Assembly: GCA_937911965.1 (NCBI GenBank)
Contig: CALDPL010000013.1
Location: 1-8,350 of the forward strand
Source: an uncultured Allomuricauda sp.
Lineage (GTDB): Bacteria; Bacteroidota; Bacteroidia; Flavobacteriales; Flavobacteriaceae
Reading direction: 5' to 3'
Length of the DNA stretch: 8,350 bases
Each line of letters starts with the position of its first letter. Position 1 is the stretch's first letter. Below are positions 1 to 6,446 of the stretch, one piece after another. The position numbers were made by a program, and so were the translations under genes. Under the pieces are notes generated by a model. It was not told where the DNA came from, did no database searches, and worked only from the letters and a program-made list of their open reading frames with translations.

Positions 1-1
1 G

Positions 2-58
2 TTACCGCTGGGTGGCTATAACTTCCACCGAGTGTGGATTGCGGAGGTAGCAGCATGA
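2..58 (+). CDS. C-terminal end of an ABC transporter solute-binding protein (partial)
   Basis: The reading frame enters from the left edge and codes for 18 residues, LPLGGYNFHRVWIAEVAA, before TGA at 56-58. The stop overlaps the start of the next gene as ATGA. In dipeptide/oligopeptide transporter operons the gene directly before the DppB-type permease is usually the family 5 extracellular solute-binding protein (DppA/OppA), and a short end of this kind fits. The identification rests on position and on open frame up to the overlapping stop. The peptide is too short to prove the family. The overlap suggests translational coupling to the permease. Confidence 0.55.
   Translation, partial: LPLGGYNFHRVWIAEVAA
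43..48 (+). promoter_or_regulatory. Shine-Dalgarno site of the first permease
   Basis: GGAGGT lies six bases before ATG at 55. It decides the start: an in-frame GTG at 34 has no such site, would add seven residues, and would lie further inside the upstream gene. The site itself lies within the last codons of the solute-binding protein gene. Confidence 0.8.
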
Positions 59-1005
59 CCAAAATGATTCTCCGTCGTCTGGGCATCAGCATTCTGATTC
101 TGTTTGCTGTCTCAATTGTCGTCTTCGTCGCGACGCTGCTGTTGCCGGGTGATCCGGCCAGAGCAATCCTGGGCCAACAGGCTACTCCGGATCGAATTGC
201 CGCACTCAATGCACAAATGGGGCTCGACGAGCCAGCAGTCCAACGATACTTCGGGTGGCTGACCGGGCTCTTCGTCGGTGACTTTGGTACCTCGGCTTCC
301 ACCGGTGGTCCAGTGTCGGACCTGCTGGGCCAAAACATTGTGAACTCTCTGGTGTTGCTGGCCGCCGCAGCGGTCATCGCCATCCCGGTTGGTATTCTGA
401 TCGGCATCTATTCGGCGCTGCACCGTGCAACGAAACGTGAAACCACGATCACCTGGCTGTCGCTGATTCTGGCAGCCCTGCCGGAATTCGTCGTCGGTAT
501 TGCACTGATCACGCTGTTTGCCACGTCGGTCTTCCGCATCCTGCCGTCGGTGACCATGTCCCCGCCCGGCACTCAAGTGTGGGATTATCCGACCCAACTG
601 ATTCTGCCGGCACTGACCTTGGTCCTGGTTGTCACCCCCTATATTGTGCGGATGACCCGAGCCACCATGATCGAAGCACTCGGCTCCGGATTCGTTGAAA
701 TGGCGCGCCTGAAAGGTGTACCAGAAAACCGGGTTGTGCTCCGTCACGCCCTGCCGCATGCGATTGGACCGGTCGCACAAGTCGTGGCGATTCAATTGGC
801 CTGGCTGGTCGGCGGTGTGGTCGTGGTCGAATACCTCTTCCGGTACCCGGGCGTAGGACAAGCACTCATTGATGCGGTCAATAACCGCGACGTGCAAGTC
901 GTCCAGGCCATCTCACTGCTGATCGCAGTGGTCTATGTGATCGTCAACCTACTGGCAGATGTGGTGGGCATTCTGGCCAACCCACGCCTCAGGAGTGCAA
1001 AATGA
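55..1005 (+). CDS. dppB: Dipeptide/oligopeptide ABC transporter permease, DppB/OppB type
   Basis: This inner-membrane permease would form, with the next gene product, the channel of a peptide (or nickel/sugar-peptide) ABC importer. It has 316 residues, normal for the family. A first membrane helix at about residues 9-30 is followed by the family hallmark PGDPA (31-35), then an extracytoplasmic stretch ending in GDFGTS (75-80). Further hydrophobic segments lie at about 96-120, 135-160, 183-198, 241-262 and 283-306. The cytoplasmic EAA-type loop that contacts the ATPase is visible at about 215-239 (EMARLKGV, then a conserved Gly and HALP). The stop overlaps the next start as ATGA. Substrate cannot be told from sequence; the gene symbol is by family only. 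Arginine codons are nearly all CGN, unlike the right half of the window. Confidence 0.93.
   Translation: MTKMILRRLGISILILFAVSIVVFVATLLLPGDPARAILGQQATPDRIAALNAQMGLDEPAVQRYFGWLTGLFVGDFGTSASTGGPVSDLLGQNIVNSLVLLAAAAVIAIPVGILIGIYSALHRATKRETTITWLSLILAALPEFVVGIALITLFATSVFRILPSVTMSPPGTQVWDYPTQLILPALTLVLVVTPYIVRMTRATMIEALGSGFVEMARLKGVPENRVVLRHALPHAIGPVAQVVAIQLAWLVGGVVVVEYLFRYPGVGQALIDAVNNRDVQVVQAISLLIAVVYVIVNLLADVVGILANPRLRSAK
991..995 (+). promoter_or_regulatory. Shine-Dalgarno site of the second permease
   Basis: AGGAG lies six bases before ATG at 1002, inside the 3' end of the preceding permease gene. Together with the ATGA overlap it supports coupled translation of the two permeases. Confidence 0.75.
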
Positions 1006-1877
1006 GTCATTCAGCAACACTGCAGACCTCCTCTTCGAAACCCAAACCGCTCGCAGCCCGGATTTGGGCGCAATCCTCGGGCAAAGTCGGCATCATCCTG
1101 ACGGCGTTCATCCTGTTAGTCGCCGTCATCGGGTACCTGTTTGCCGAAGCCATTACCGGCTACTCCCCCACCGAATTCATGGGCCAACCATTTGAAACCA
1201 TTGGCATCTTCGGCACCGATGACCTCGGCCGATCCGTGGCCTCCCGTTTCCTCACCGGCGGGCTGGCCCTGCTGTTCTACTCGGCTGCCGCAACCGCCAT
1301 CGGGGTAATCCTCGGTGCACTGATGGGCATGGTCGCCGCCTACGCCGGTGGCTTCCTCGACTCGGTCATCATGCGGACCAACGACGTCGTCCTGGCCTTC
1401 CCACAGCTGGTGTTAGCACTGCTGGCCATTGTGATTTTCGGGCCAACCGGGTGGGTGCTCGTATTAGTCATCGGGCTGACCCACGCGCCACGGGTTGCCC
1501 GAGTAGCCCGGGCGGCGACACTGTCGGTCACATCCCAGGACTACATTTTGGCCGCCCAAATGTATGCGATGCCGCGCTGGCAAATTTTGACGCGCGAAAT
1601 CTTCCCCAATATTACCGGCCCGATTGCCGTGGAAACCGGCCTGCGCCTGACCTACTCGATCGGCACGATCGCTTCCCTGAGCTTTTTGGGCCTGGGTATG
1701 CAACCACCCACCGCTGACTGGGGGCTGATGATCAACGAAAACCGCATCGCCCTGTCCGTCCAACCCTGGGGCGTGCTGTTGCCGGTGATCGCTATTGCCA
1801 TTTTGACCATTGGAACCAACCTGCTGGCCGATGCCATCGCCCGGGCAACCGCAACCACCGCGACGCAGACCAGCTAG
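1002..1877 (+). CDS. dppC: Dipeptide/oligopeptide ABC transporter permease, DppC/OppC type
   Basis: This is the second inner-membrane permease of the importer, 291 residues, a typical length. After a polar N-terminus it has a first helix at about 28-49, then the DppC-family motif GTDDLGRSVASR (71-82) on the outer side. Further membrane segments lie at about 88-115, 128-147, 150-165, 208-232 and 257-277. The EAA-type coupling loop is at about 180-208 (YILAAQMYAM, then P191 and the FPN turn at 201-203). The C-terminal segment with WGVLLPV and LLADAIA is typical of the family. It starts in an ATGA overlap with the first permease and ends nine bases before the ATPase start, so the three form one operon. 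Codon use matches its left neighbour. Confidence 0.93.
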   Translation: MSHSATLQTSSSKPKPLAARIWAQSSGKVGIILTAFILLVAVIGYLFAEAITGYSPTEFMGQPFETIGIFGTDDLGRSVASRFLTGGLALLFYSAAATAIGVILGALMGMVAAYAGGFLDSVIMRTNDVVLAFPQLVLALLAIVIFGPTGWVLVLVIGLTHAPRVARVARAATLSVTSQDYILAAQMYAMPRWQILTREIFPNITGPIAVETGLRLTYSIGTIASLSFLGLGMQPPTADWGLMINENRIALSVQPWGVLLPVIAIAILTIGTNLLADAIARATATTATQTS

Positions 1878-1883
1878 AGGAAG
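1876..1883 (+). promoter_or_regulatory. Shine-Dalgarno site of the ATPase gene
   Basis: AGAGGAAG overlaps the stop codon of the second permease and ends three bases before ATG at 1887. It shows that the 5' end of the following reading frame belongs to the transporter operon. Confidence 0.65.
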
Positions 1884-1886
1884 ACC

Positions 1887-2732
1887 ATGACACAACAGAC
1901 CAATCCTGTCCTCCACGCCAAGAACCTACGCGTGGCAACCTACGACGGCACCGAAATTCTGCGCGGTATTGAGTTCAAGCTCTATCGCGGGGAAATCCTG
2001 GGGCTCGTGGGCGAATCCGGTTCCGGCAAAACCACCGCCGGCCTGGCCTGCCTGGCGCACTTTCGTGAAGGCCTGCAACGCACCACCGGCAGCATGATGA
2101 TCAACCCGGTGGATGGTACCGAACCATTTGACCTGTTTGATCTGGATGCCGAAACTACCCGTTCCCTACGCGGCCGTCGGATCGCCTACATCCCACAGGA
2201 CCCGGCGCTGTCGCTGAACCCGGCCATGCGCGTGGGCGAACAGATCATGGAAGTGCTGAGCATTCATGGGTTTGGTGCGAGCGAGGCTGCCCGTCAGCAA
2301 CGGGTTGATGAAGTGCTCGTAGATGTGGATTTGCCCAATACCGAGGCGTTTCAGCGCCGCTGGCCACACCAACTTTCGGGTGGTCAACAGCAGCGCATCG
2401 GGATTGCGATGGCCTTTGCCATGAACCCGGATGTGTTGATCCTGGATGAACCCACCACCGGCCTGCATTTTGAGGACATTAGGGTACTTTTGGAGGTGCT
2501 GGAGCAACTGGTGGACAAGGGAAACACCATCCTGGTGATCGAACACAATATGGACGTGATCAAGATGATGGACCACATTATCGACATTGGATATGAGGGA
2601 GGCAGGGCCGGGGGCATGGTTGTAGCCAAGGGAACGCCTGAAGAGGTGGCCAAGGACAAAAGGAGCCATACCGCCAAGTATTTGAAAAAGGAACTGGAGA
2701 AGAACAAACACAAGGTTGCCAGGGCCGTATAA
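1887..2732 (+). CDS. Chimeric frame: DppD/OppD-type ATPase joined to the UvrA C-terminus
   Basis: The 281-residue product is a hybrid. Residues 1 to about 185 are a peptide-importer ATPase: Walker [10 protein letters not shown] (42-50), Q-loop YIPQDP (101-106), signature LSGGQ (163-167), and NPD before Walker B LILDE (184-188). Residues from H194 on are the end of excinuclease UvrA: HFEDIRV, a switch histidine in [10 protein letters not shown] (217-226), the glycine-rich EGG segment (237-239), GTPEEVAK (249-256) and [11 protein letters not shown] (260-270). An intact OppD-type protein is usually about 320-350 residues and continues after DEPT with its own C-terminal oligopeptide domain, which is missing here. 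The usual partner ATPase gene (dppF/oppF) is also missing. Every arginine before the switch is CGN (15 of 15) and every one after is AGG (4 of 4). I infer an assembly chimera. If real, the hybrid would lack a normal transporter ATPase C-terminus. Confidence 0.85.
   Translation: MTQQTNPVLHAKNLRVATYDGTEILRGIEFKLYRGEILGLVGESGSGKTTAGLACLAHFREGLQRTTGSMMINPVDGTEPFDLFDLDAETTRSLRGRRIAYIPQDPALSLNPAMRVGEQIMEVLSIHGFGASEAARQQRVDEVLVDVDLPNTEAFQRRWPHQLSGGQQQRIGIAMAFAMNPDVLILDEPTTGLHFEDIRVLLEVLEQLVDKGNTILVIEHNMDVIKMMDHIIDIGYEGGRAGGMVVAKGTPEEVAKDKRSHTAKYLKKELEKNKHKVARAV
2439..2465 (+). other. Junction between two genomes at the ABC Walker B/D-loop motif
   Basis: These 27 bases encode ILDEPTTGL, shared by OppD-type ATPases ([10 protein letters not shown]) and UvrA ([10 protein letters not shown]). 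Upstream the protein is OppD-like and downstream UvrA-like. Codon choice narrows the switch to between the last CGN arginine (R170, 2394-2396) and the first AGG arginine (R199, 2481-2483). The exact base cannot be fixed because both parents probably carry near-identical sequence here. Confidence 0.8.
2466..2732 (+). pseudogene. uvrA: 3' end of uvrA, excinuclease ABC subunit A (5' part absent)
   Basis: UvrA is the damage-recognising ATPase of nucleotide excision repair. Only its last 88 residues are here. They match the known UvrA ending: HFEDIR after the C-terminal Walker B, VIEHN with the switch histidine, a GG-rich segment and SHTAKYL close to the stop. The distance from DEPTTGLH to the stop is about that of the E. 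coli protein, so the 3' end is complete. The wording IDIGYEGG resembles Bacteroidota UvrA, as far as I recall. The zinc-finger and N-terminal ATPase parts are missing because the left side of the window is other DNA. The intact gene probably exists in the source flavobacterium. Confidence 0.85.
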
Positions 2733-2749
2733 ATCCTGGACTGAAACAT

Positions 2750-3436
2750 ATGAGAAGAGAACAGCACAGCAAGGGATGGAACGAGATCAAGACCAACGAC
2801 TCCTGGGCCATCTTCAAGATCATGGGGGAATTCGTCTACGGCTATGAAAAAATGAGTGTCATTGGGCCCTGCGTCTCCATTTTCGGTTCGGCCAGGGTCC
2901 GGGAGGGCCAGCACTATTACGAGCTTGCGGTCCGGATTTCAAAGCGAATCGCCGAAGCCGGTTACGGCATCATCACCGGCGGGGGCCCCGGTATCATGGA
3001 GGCCGGGAACAAAGGGGCCCATTTGGCCGGGGGCACTTCGGTGGGACTCAATATCGACCTTCCCTTTGAACAGCACGACAACCCCTTTATCGATACGGAC
3101 AAGAGCCTGGACTTTGATTATTTCTTTGTCCGCAAGGTCATGTTCGTCAAGTATTCCCAAGGGTTTGTGGTCATGCCGGGAGGTTTTGGGACCATGGATG
3201 AACTTTTTGAGGCCATTACCCTGATCCAAACCCATAAAATACATACCTTTCCCATCATCCTTGTGGGCAGCGAGTTTTGGAAGGGCCTCCTCGATTGGAT
3301 CAAGAACACCATGTTGGAAGCGGGAAACATATCACCCAGGGACCTGGACCTGATAAAATTGGTGGACACCGAGGACGAAGTGGTCGAAATCATCGATGCC
3401 TTTTATAGGGAACGCAACCTTAGTCCCAATTTTTAA
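2750..3436 (+). CDS. LOG-family (TIGR00730) Rossmann-fold protein
   Basis: This 228-residue cytoplasmic protein belongs to the LOG / 'lysine decarboxylase-like' family. Characterised members release the base from nucleoside 5'-monophosphates (cytokinin riboside monophosphates in plants, AMP-type substrates in bacteria). The nucleotide-binding signatures are clear: FGSAR (45-49), GGGPGIMEAGNKGA (77-90) and PGGFGTMDE (143-151), the last carrying the family glutamate. R128 and K129 precede the third strand, as in relatives. It has no signal peptide or membrane helix. The start at 2750 is chosen because the first 25 residues (GWNEIKTNDSWAIFKIM) look like conserved protein rather than leader. No Shine-Dalgarno sequence precedes it, as is common in Bacteroidota. 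It begins 17 bases after the uvrA stop and ends 11 bases before the next start, so co-transcription is likely. The physiological substrate here is unknown. Confidence 0.9.
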   Translation: MRREQHSKGWNEIKTNDSWAIFKIMGEFVYGYEKMSVIGPCVSIFGSARVREGQHYYELAVRISKRIAEAGYGIITGGGPGIMEAGNKGAHLAGGTSVGLNIDLPFEQHDNPFIDTDKSLDFDYFFVRKVMFVKYSQGFVVMPGGFGTMDELFEAITLIQTHKIHTFPIILVGSEFWKGLLDWIKNTMLEAGNISPRDLDLIKLVDTEDEVVEIIDAFYRERNLSPNF

Positions 3437-3447
3437 GCCGTCCCAAA

Positions 3448-4173
3448 TTGACAAGAAACCGGCCGTTCACATTTCTTCTACCCTTGCTCCCATTTTTGTT
3501 GGGCCTTCAGCTCCATGGACAGCACACCAATAAGATTATGGCCAATCTCAATGGAACCACCCATCAGATCGCGATCCGGCAACACTTCACCTATGTGAAC
3601 CAATCCGACAGGGCCTTGGCAAGGCTGTATTTCAATGATTGGAACCACGCCTATGCGAACAAGAACACCGCCTTGGCCAAACGCTTCGCCGAAGAGTTCA
3701 ACAAAGGCCTGCACCTGGCCAAGGATCGGGAAAGGGGAAATACCCTGATCAAGACCATTGTCGACCAAAACTATACCGGACTGGACTGGGAACGGGTTGG
3801 AAACAGGGATCTCATATCCGTGGAGCTCAACCAGGCCCTCAGGCCGGGGGATTCCGTGGAGCTGTTCTTCACCTATACCGTTCAACTGCCCTCCTCCAAG
3901 TTCACCTCCTATGGATATACCCCCAATGGGGGATACAATCTCAAGGATTGGTACCTGACCCCCACCGTCTTCGATGGGGAGGAATGGAGACTCTATGACA
4001 ACATAAATCTGGATGACCTCCATACCGATATGGTCCGGACCTCGATCAACATCAGTTTTCCGGCGGAACTGTTCATGGCATCCAATTTTAGGCAATCCAC
4101 GGTCTCGGAATTTCCCGGGGGGAACATACACAGCTCTTTGGAGAGGACAGAAAGGGCTGTGAGATCATTCTGA
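3448..4173 (+). CDS. M1-peptidase-like secreted protein, N-terminal fragment (frameshifted)
   Basis: This is the 5' part of a gene that continues in another frame to 6287. It starts at TTG, the only start codon that includes the signal peptide; the frame is closed by TAG at 3421 and the first in-frame ATG (3538) lies beyond the leader. Residues 6-22 are strongly hydrophobic after a basic N-terminus (TRNR), with likely cleavage near HGQ (23-25). The mature part resembles the beta-rich N-terminal domain of M1 metallopeptidases: HFTYVNQSD (46-54), ARLYFNDWNHAYA (58-70) and NRDLISVELNQALRPGDSV (119-137). The last 10 or so residues before the TGA at 4171 are out of frame. The continuous reading is regained one frame over at GEDRKG (from 4140). 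Read through, the full protein would have about 946 residues. Confidence 0.8.
   Translation: MTRNRPFTFLLPLLPFLLGLQLHGQHTNKIMANLNGTTHQIAIRQHFTYVNQSDRALARLYFNDWNHAYANKNTALAKRFAEEFNKGLHLAKDRERGNTLIKTIVDQNYTGLDWERVGNRDLISVELNQALRPGDSVELFFTYTVQLPSSKFTSYGYTPNGGYNLKDWYLTPTVFDGEEWRLYDNINLDDLHTDMVRTSINISFPAELFMASNFRQSTVSEFPGGNIHSSLERTERAVRSF
4137..4146 (+). other. Apparent one-base deletion (frameshift) in the M1-like gene
   Basis: The upstream frame reads HSSLE then runs into TGA at 4171. The frame one base back reads GEDRKGCEIILTRTKSF and goes on without a stop to 6285. That second frame is closed by TAG at 4089, so the switch must lie between 4092 and 4173, and protein sense places it within the TTTGG/GAGAGG stretch. 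Adding one base there (for example a third G) restores SSLGEDRKG or SSLEEDRKG. It may be a sequencing or assembly error or a true mutation. Confidence 0.75.
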
Positions 4174-4217
4174 CGCGGACCAAGAGTTTCACCAAGCACG
4201 CCACCCCCGCACTGACC

Positions 4218-6287
4218 GTGACCACGGATATCGAATCCAACAAATACGATGAGATTTCACAGGGAATCTCCATTGATCGGATTGCCCGATTTTTAAAGGA
4301 CAATCTAGGGGAATATCCCCATGACCTGCTGTTGGTCAGTGATTTTGAATACAGCAAATCCCCCCTCTATGGCATTGGACAGCTTCCCTCCTTCATCCGG
4401 CCCTATGAGGAACAGTTCCAATTTGAGATGAAGTTCCTGAAAACAGCCACCCGGACCTATCTCAGGGAAACCCTTTTTCTGGATCCAAGGCAAGAACGCT
4501 GGGTCAATGATGCCATAGGCTACTATCTGATGATCAAATATGTGGAGGAATTCTATCCCAATCAAAAATTGGCCGGGAAACTGTCCAAGATCTGGGGCAT
4601 CAAAAATTTCCATTTTGCCCAAATGGACTTTAATGAACAATACTCATTATTGAGCATGCTCTCCGCCCGAAAGAACCTGGACCAGGCCCTGGGCACCCCC
4701 AACGACTCCCTGATCAAATTCAATGAAAAGATAGCCAACCCCTATAGGGCCGGCTTGGGGATGTCCTATCTGTCGGCCTATTTGGGGGAGAAAAAGGTGG
4801 ACAGCAGTGTATTGGATTTCTATAAAACCCACAAGCTGACCCCGGGATTGACGGCCGTCGATTTTAGGAATACCCTTGAAAAGTACGCGGACAAGGACAT
4901 CGGCTGGTTTTTCGACCAGTATGTGGCCACTGACGACAAAATCGATTTCAAGATCAAAAAATTGGTCAAGACCGAGGATTCCATCAGCCTGGTGATCAAG
5001 AACAAAAGGGGGACCAATGTGCCCATCTCCCTCTTCGGCCTACAGAACGATTCGGTGGTCTCCAAGTATTGGATCAGCGATATTGACAGTACCAAGAGGA
5101 TCACCATTCCCCGACAGGGGGAAGACCGGATGGTGCTCAACTATGACCAAAAGATTCCTGAATTCAACCAAAGGGACAATTGGAAAACCCTAAATGGCTT
5201 TTTTTCAAGCAACAAGAAATTAAAATTTCAATTCTTCAAGGATACCGAGGACCCCTATTACAATCAGGTGTTCTATGTTCCCATTGCCAATTTCAACCTT
5301 TATGACGGCTTGACGCCGGGGCTGCGTCTTTACAACAAGACCTTTTTGGAGCGCCCCTTTAATTTTGATGTTTCCCCCACCTATTCCTTTTTGGAACGCA
5401 CCCTTGTGGGCAGGGCCAGTTTAAGTTACCGGAAATACCACAACAAGACGGGGCTTTTCTATACCGATTATTATTTTTCAGGATCCACCTCCCATTTTCA
5501 GGTGAACTCCCGGGCCTCGACCCTGACCCCTGCCATAAGTTTTGCCTGGCGGCCCGACGACCTGCTTTCAAACCGCCGAAAATACCTTATGCTGCGGTAC
5601 AGAAGTGTCTTTCGGGACGTGAATGAGAACTTGGTCGACCAGATCGACACCGATCCCGATTACGGGGTGATGAACCTTCGCTATACCGATGTGGACAATA
5701 ACATCCTGGACTATACCTCTTGGTTTGTGGACGCCCAACATTCCAATGATTTCACCAAACTGGCCTTTGAACTGGAGTACAGAAAATTGTTCCAGAGCAA
5801 CCGGCAGCTGAATTTCAGGTTTTATGTGGGGAAATTCCTGAGAAACAAGACCGAGTCTGATTTTTTCAGCTTTGCCCTGGACCGTCCCACGGATTATATG
5901 TTCGACCTATCCTATTTGGGAAGATCGGAAAGTTCGGGCCTCTACAGCCAACAGATCATCATTTCGGAAGGCGGGTTCAAATCAAAATTGGAAAATCCCT
6001 ATGCCAACGACTGGATCGCCACCACCAATGCGAGCACCAACATCTGGAGATGGGTGGAGGCCTATGGGGACCTGGGCCTTATCAAAAACCGGGGGGAGGA
6101 CACCCGCTTTGTCTATGACTCGGGCATTCGCCTCAATTTGGTCACGGATTACTTTGAGCTGTATTTCCCCCTCTATTCCAACAACGGTTGGGAGGTCGGC
6201 AAGGAAAACTACGGGGAGCGGATTCGTTTTATGGTGACCCTCAGCCCGAAAACGCTGATTGGGCTCTTTACCAGAAAATGGCTTTGA
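4218..6287 (+). CDS. M1-peptidase-like domain plus predicted outer-membrane barrel, C-terminal fragment
   Basis: This is the continuation of the frameshifted gene. GTG at 4218 is only the first possible start; the true reading extends upstream to about 4140. Counting from 4218, residues 1-240 match the helical part of an M1-like (gluzincin) protein: WVNDAIGYYLMIKYVEEFYP (95-114), GMSYLSAYLGE (181-191) and DIGWFFDQYV (227-236). The zinc motif HExxH-18-E appears to be absent: the aligned place reads KTATR (75-79), then 18 residues, then D98. Residues 240-320 are beta-rich. From about 330 to 689 there are alternating aromatic/hydrophobic and polar residues with repeated Tyr/Phe and turns rich in Asp/Asn, typical of an outer-membrane beta-barrel, ending in RKWL. 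Bacteroidota are known to carry M1-like proteins of this kind fused to such barrels. I infer a surface-exposed or periplasmic, probably non-catalytic protein. The substrate or partner is unknown. Confidence 0.75.
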   Translation: MTTDIESNKYDEISQGISIDRIARFLKDNLGEYPHDLLLVSDFEYSKSPLYGIGQLPSFIRPYEEQFQFEMKFLKTATRTYLRETLFLDPRQERWVNDAIGYYLMIKYVEEFYPNQKLAGKLSKIWGIKNFHFAQMDFNEQYSLLSMLSARKNLDQALGTPNDSLIKFNEKIANPYRAGLGMSYLSAYLGEKKVDSSVLDFYKTHKLTPGLTAVDFRNTLEKYADKDIGWFFDQYVATDDKIDFKIKKLVKTEDSISLVIKNKRGTNVPISLFGLQNDSVVSKYWISDIDSTKRITIPRQGEDRMVLNYDQKIPEFNQRDNWKTLNGFFSSNKKLKFQFFKDTEDPYYNQVFYVPIANFNLYDGLTPGLRLYNKTFLERPFNFDVSPTYSFLERTLVGRASLSYRKYHNKTGLFYTDYYFSGSTSHFQVNSRASTLTPAISFAWRPDDLLSNRRKYLMLRYRSVFRDVNENLVDQIDTDPDYGVMNLRYTDVDNNILDYTSWFVDAQHSNDFTKLAFELEYRKLFQSNRQLNFRFYVGKFLRNKTESDFFSFALDRPTDYMFDLSYLGRSESSGLYSQQIIISEGGFKSKLENPYANDWIATTNASTNIWRWVEAYGDLGLIKNRGEDTRFVYDSGIRLNLVTDYFELYFPLYSNNGWEVGKENYGERIRFMVTLSPKTLIGLFTRKWL

Positions 6288-6396
6288 ATTTGCCATATCC
6301 ACAAATATAATGACCCAAAAGAGCGCCTTATTGATATTTTTGTGATGTTTGGCACTTTTTTTTATCATTTTGTCAGCGAGTTCCCTTGCTTTACTA

Positions 6397-6427
6397 TTGT
6401 CCAATTGACAGTATTTTAGTAAATTCG
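6397..6427 (+). promoter_or_regulatory. Possible Bacteroidota promoter for the E1 gene
   Basis: The 159-base spacer 6288-6446 is AT-rich. Within it TTG at 6397-6399 is followed after 20 bases by TAAATTCG at 6420-6427, seven of eight positions compared with the flavobacterial consensus TAnnTTTG at -7, with the usual TTG at -33. Transcription would start about 6432, some 15 bases before the ATG. Another exact TAnnTTTG match, TATTTTTG at 6335-6342, has no TTG at the right distance. In AT-rich DNA such matches occur by chance. Confidence 0.35.
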
Positions 6428-6446
6428 CAAAAATCCGAATTGGCAC

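Noticed and set aside
34..57. GTG at 34 as the start of the first permease
   Set aside because: ATG at 55 has GGAGGT at the right distance and forms the ATGA overlap; the GTG has neither.
112..897. Long minus-strand open frame (261 codons) opposite the first permease
   Set aside because: It lies wholly antisense to a clear DppB-type gene, its product is low-complexity and rich in Gln, Arg and His, and it has no recognisable motif; it is a codon-bias shadow.
1887..2732. A genuine new transporter/repair fusion protein as a novel system
   Set aside because: The switch at a shared conserved motif, the total codon-use change and the missing DppF all point to a chimera; kept only as a finding to check.
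6300..6345. Imperfect inverted repeat CACAAATAT / ATATTTTTGTG in the spacer
   Set aside because: The arms differ by two bases, are AT-rich and widely spaced; likely chance.
6348..6363. Rho-independent terminator after the M1-like gene (run of eight T at 6356-6363)
   Set aside because: The only stem before the T run is about three base pairs (GTG/CAC); too weak to support a terminator.
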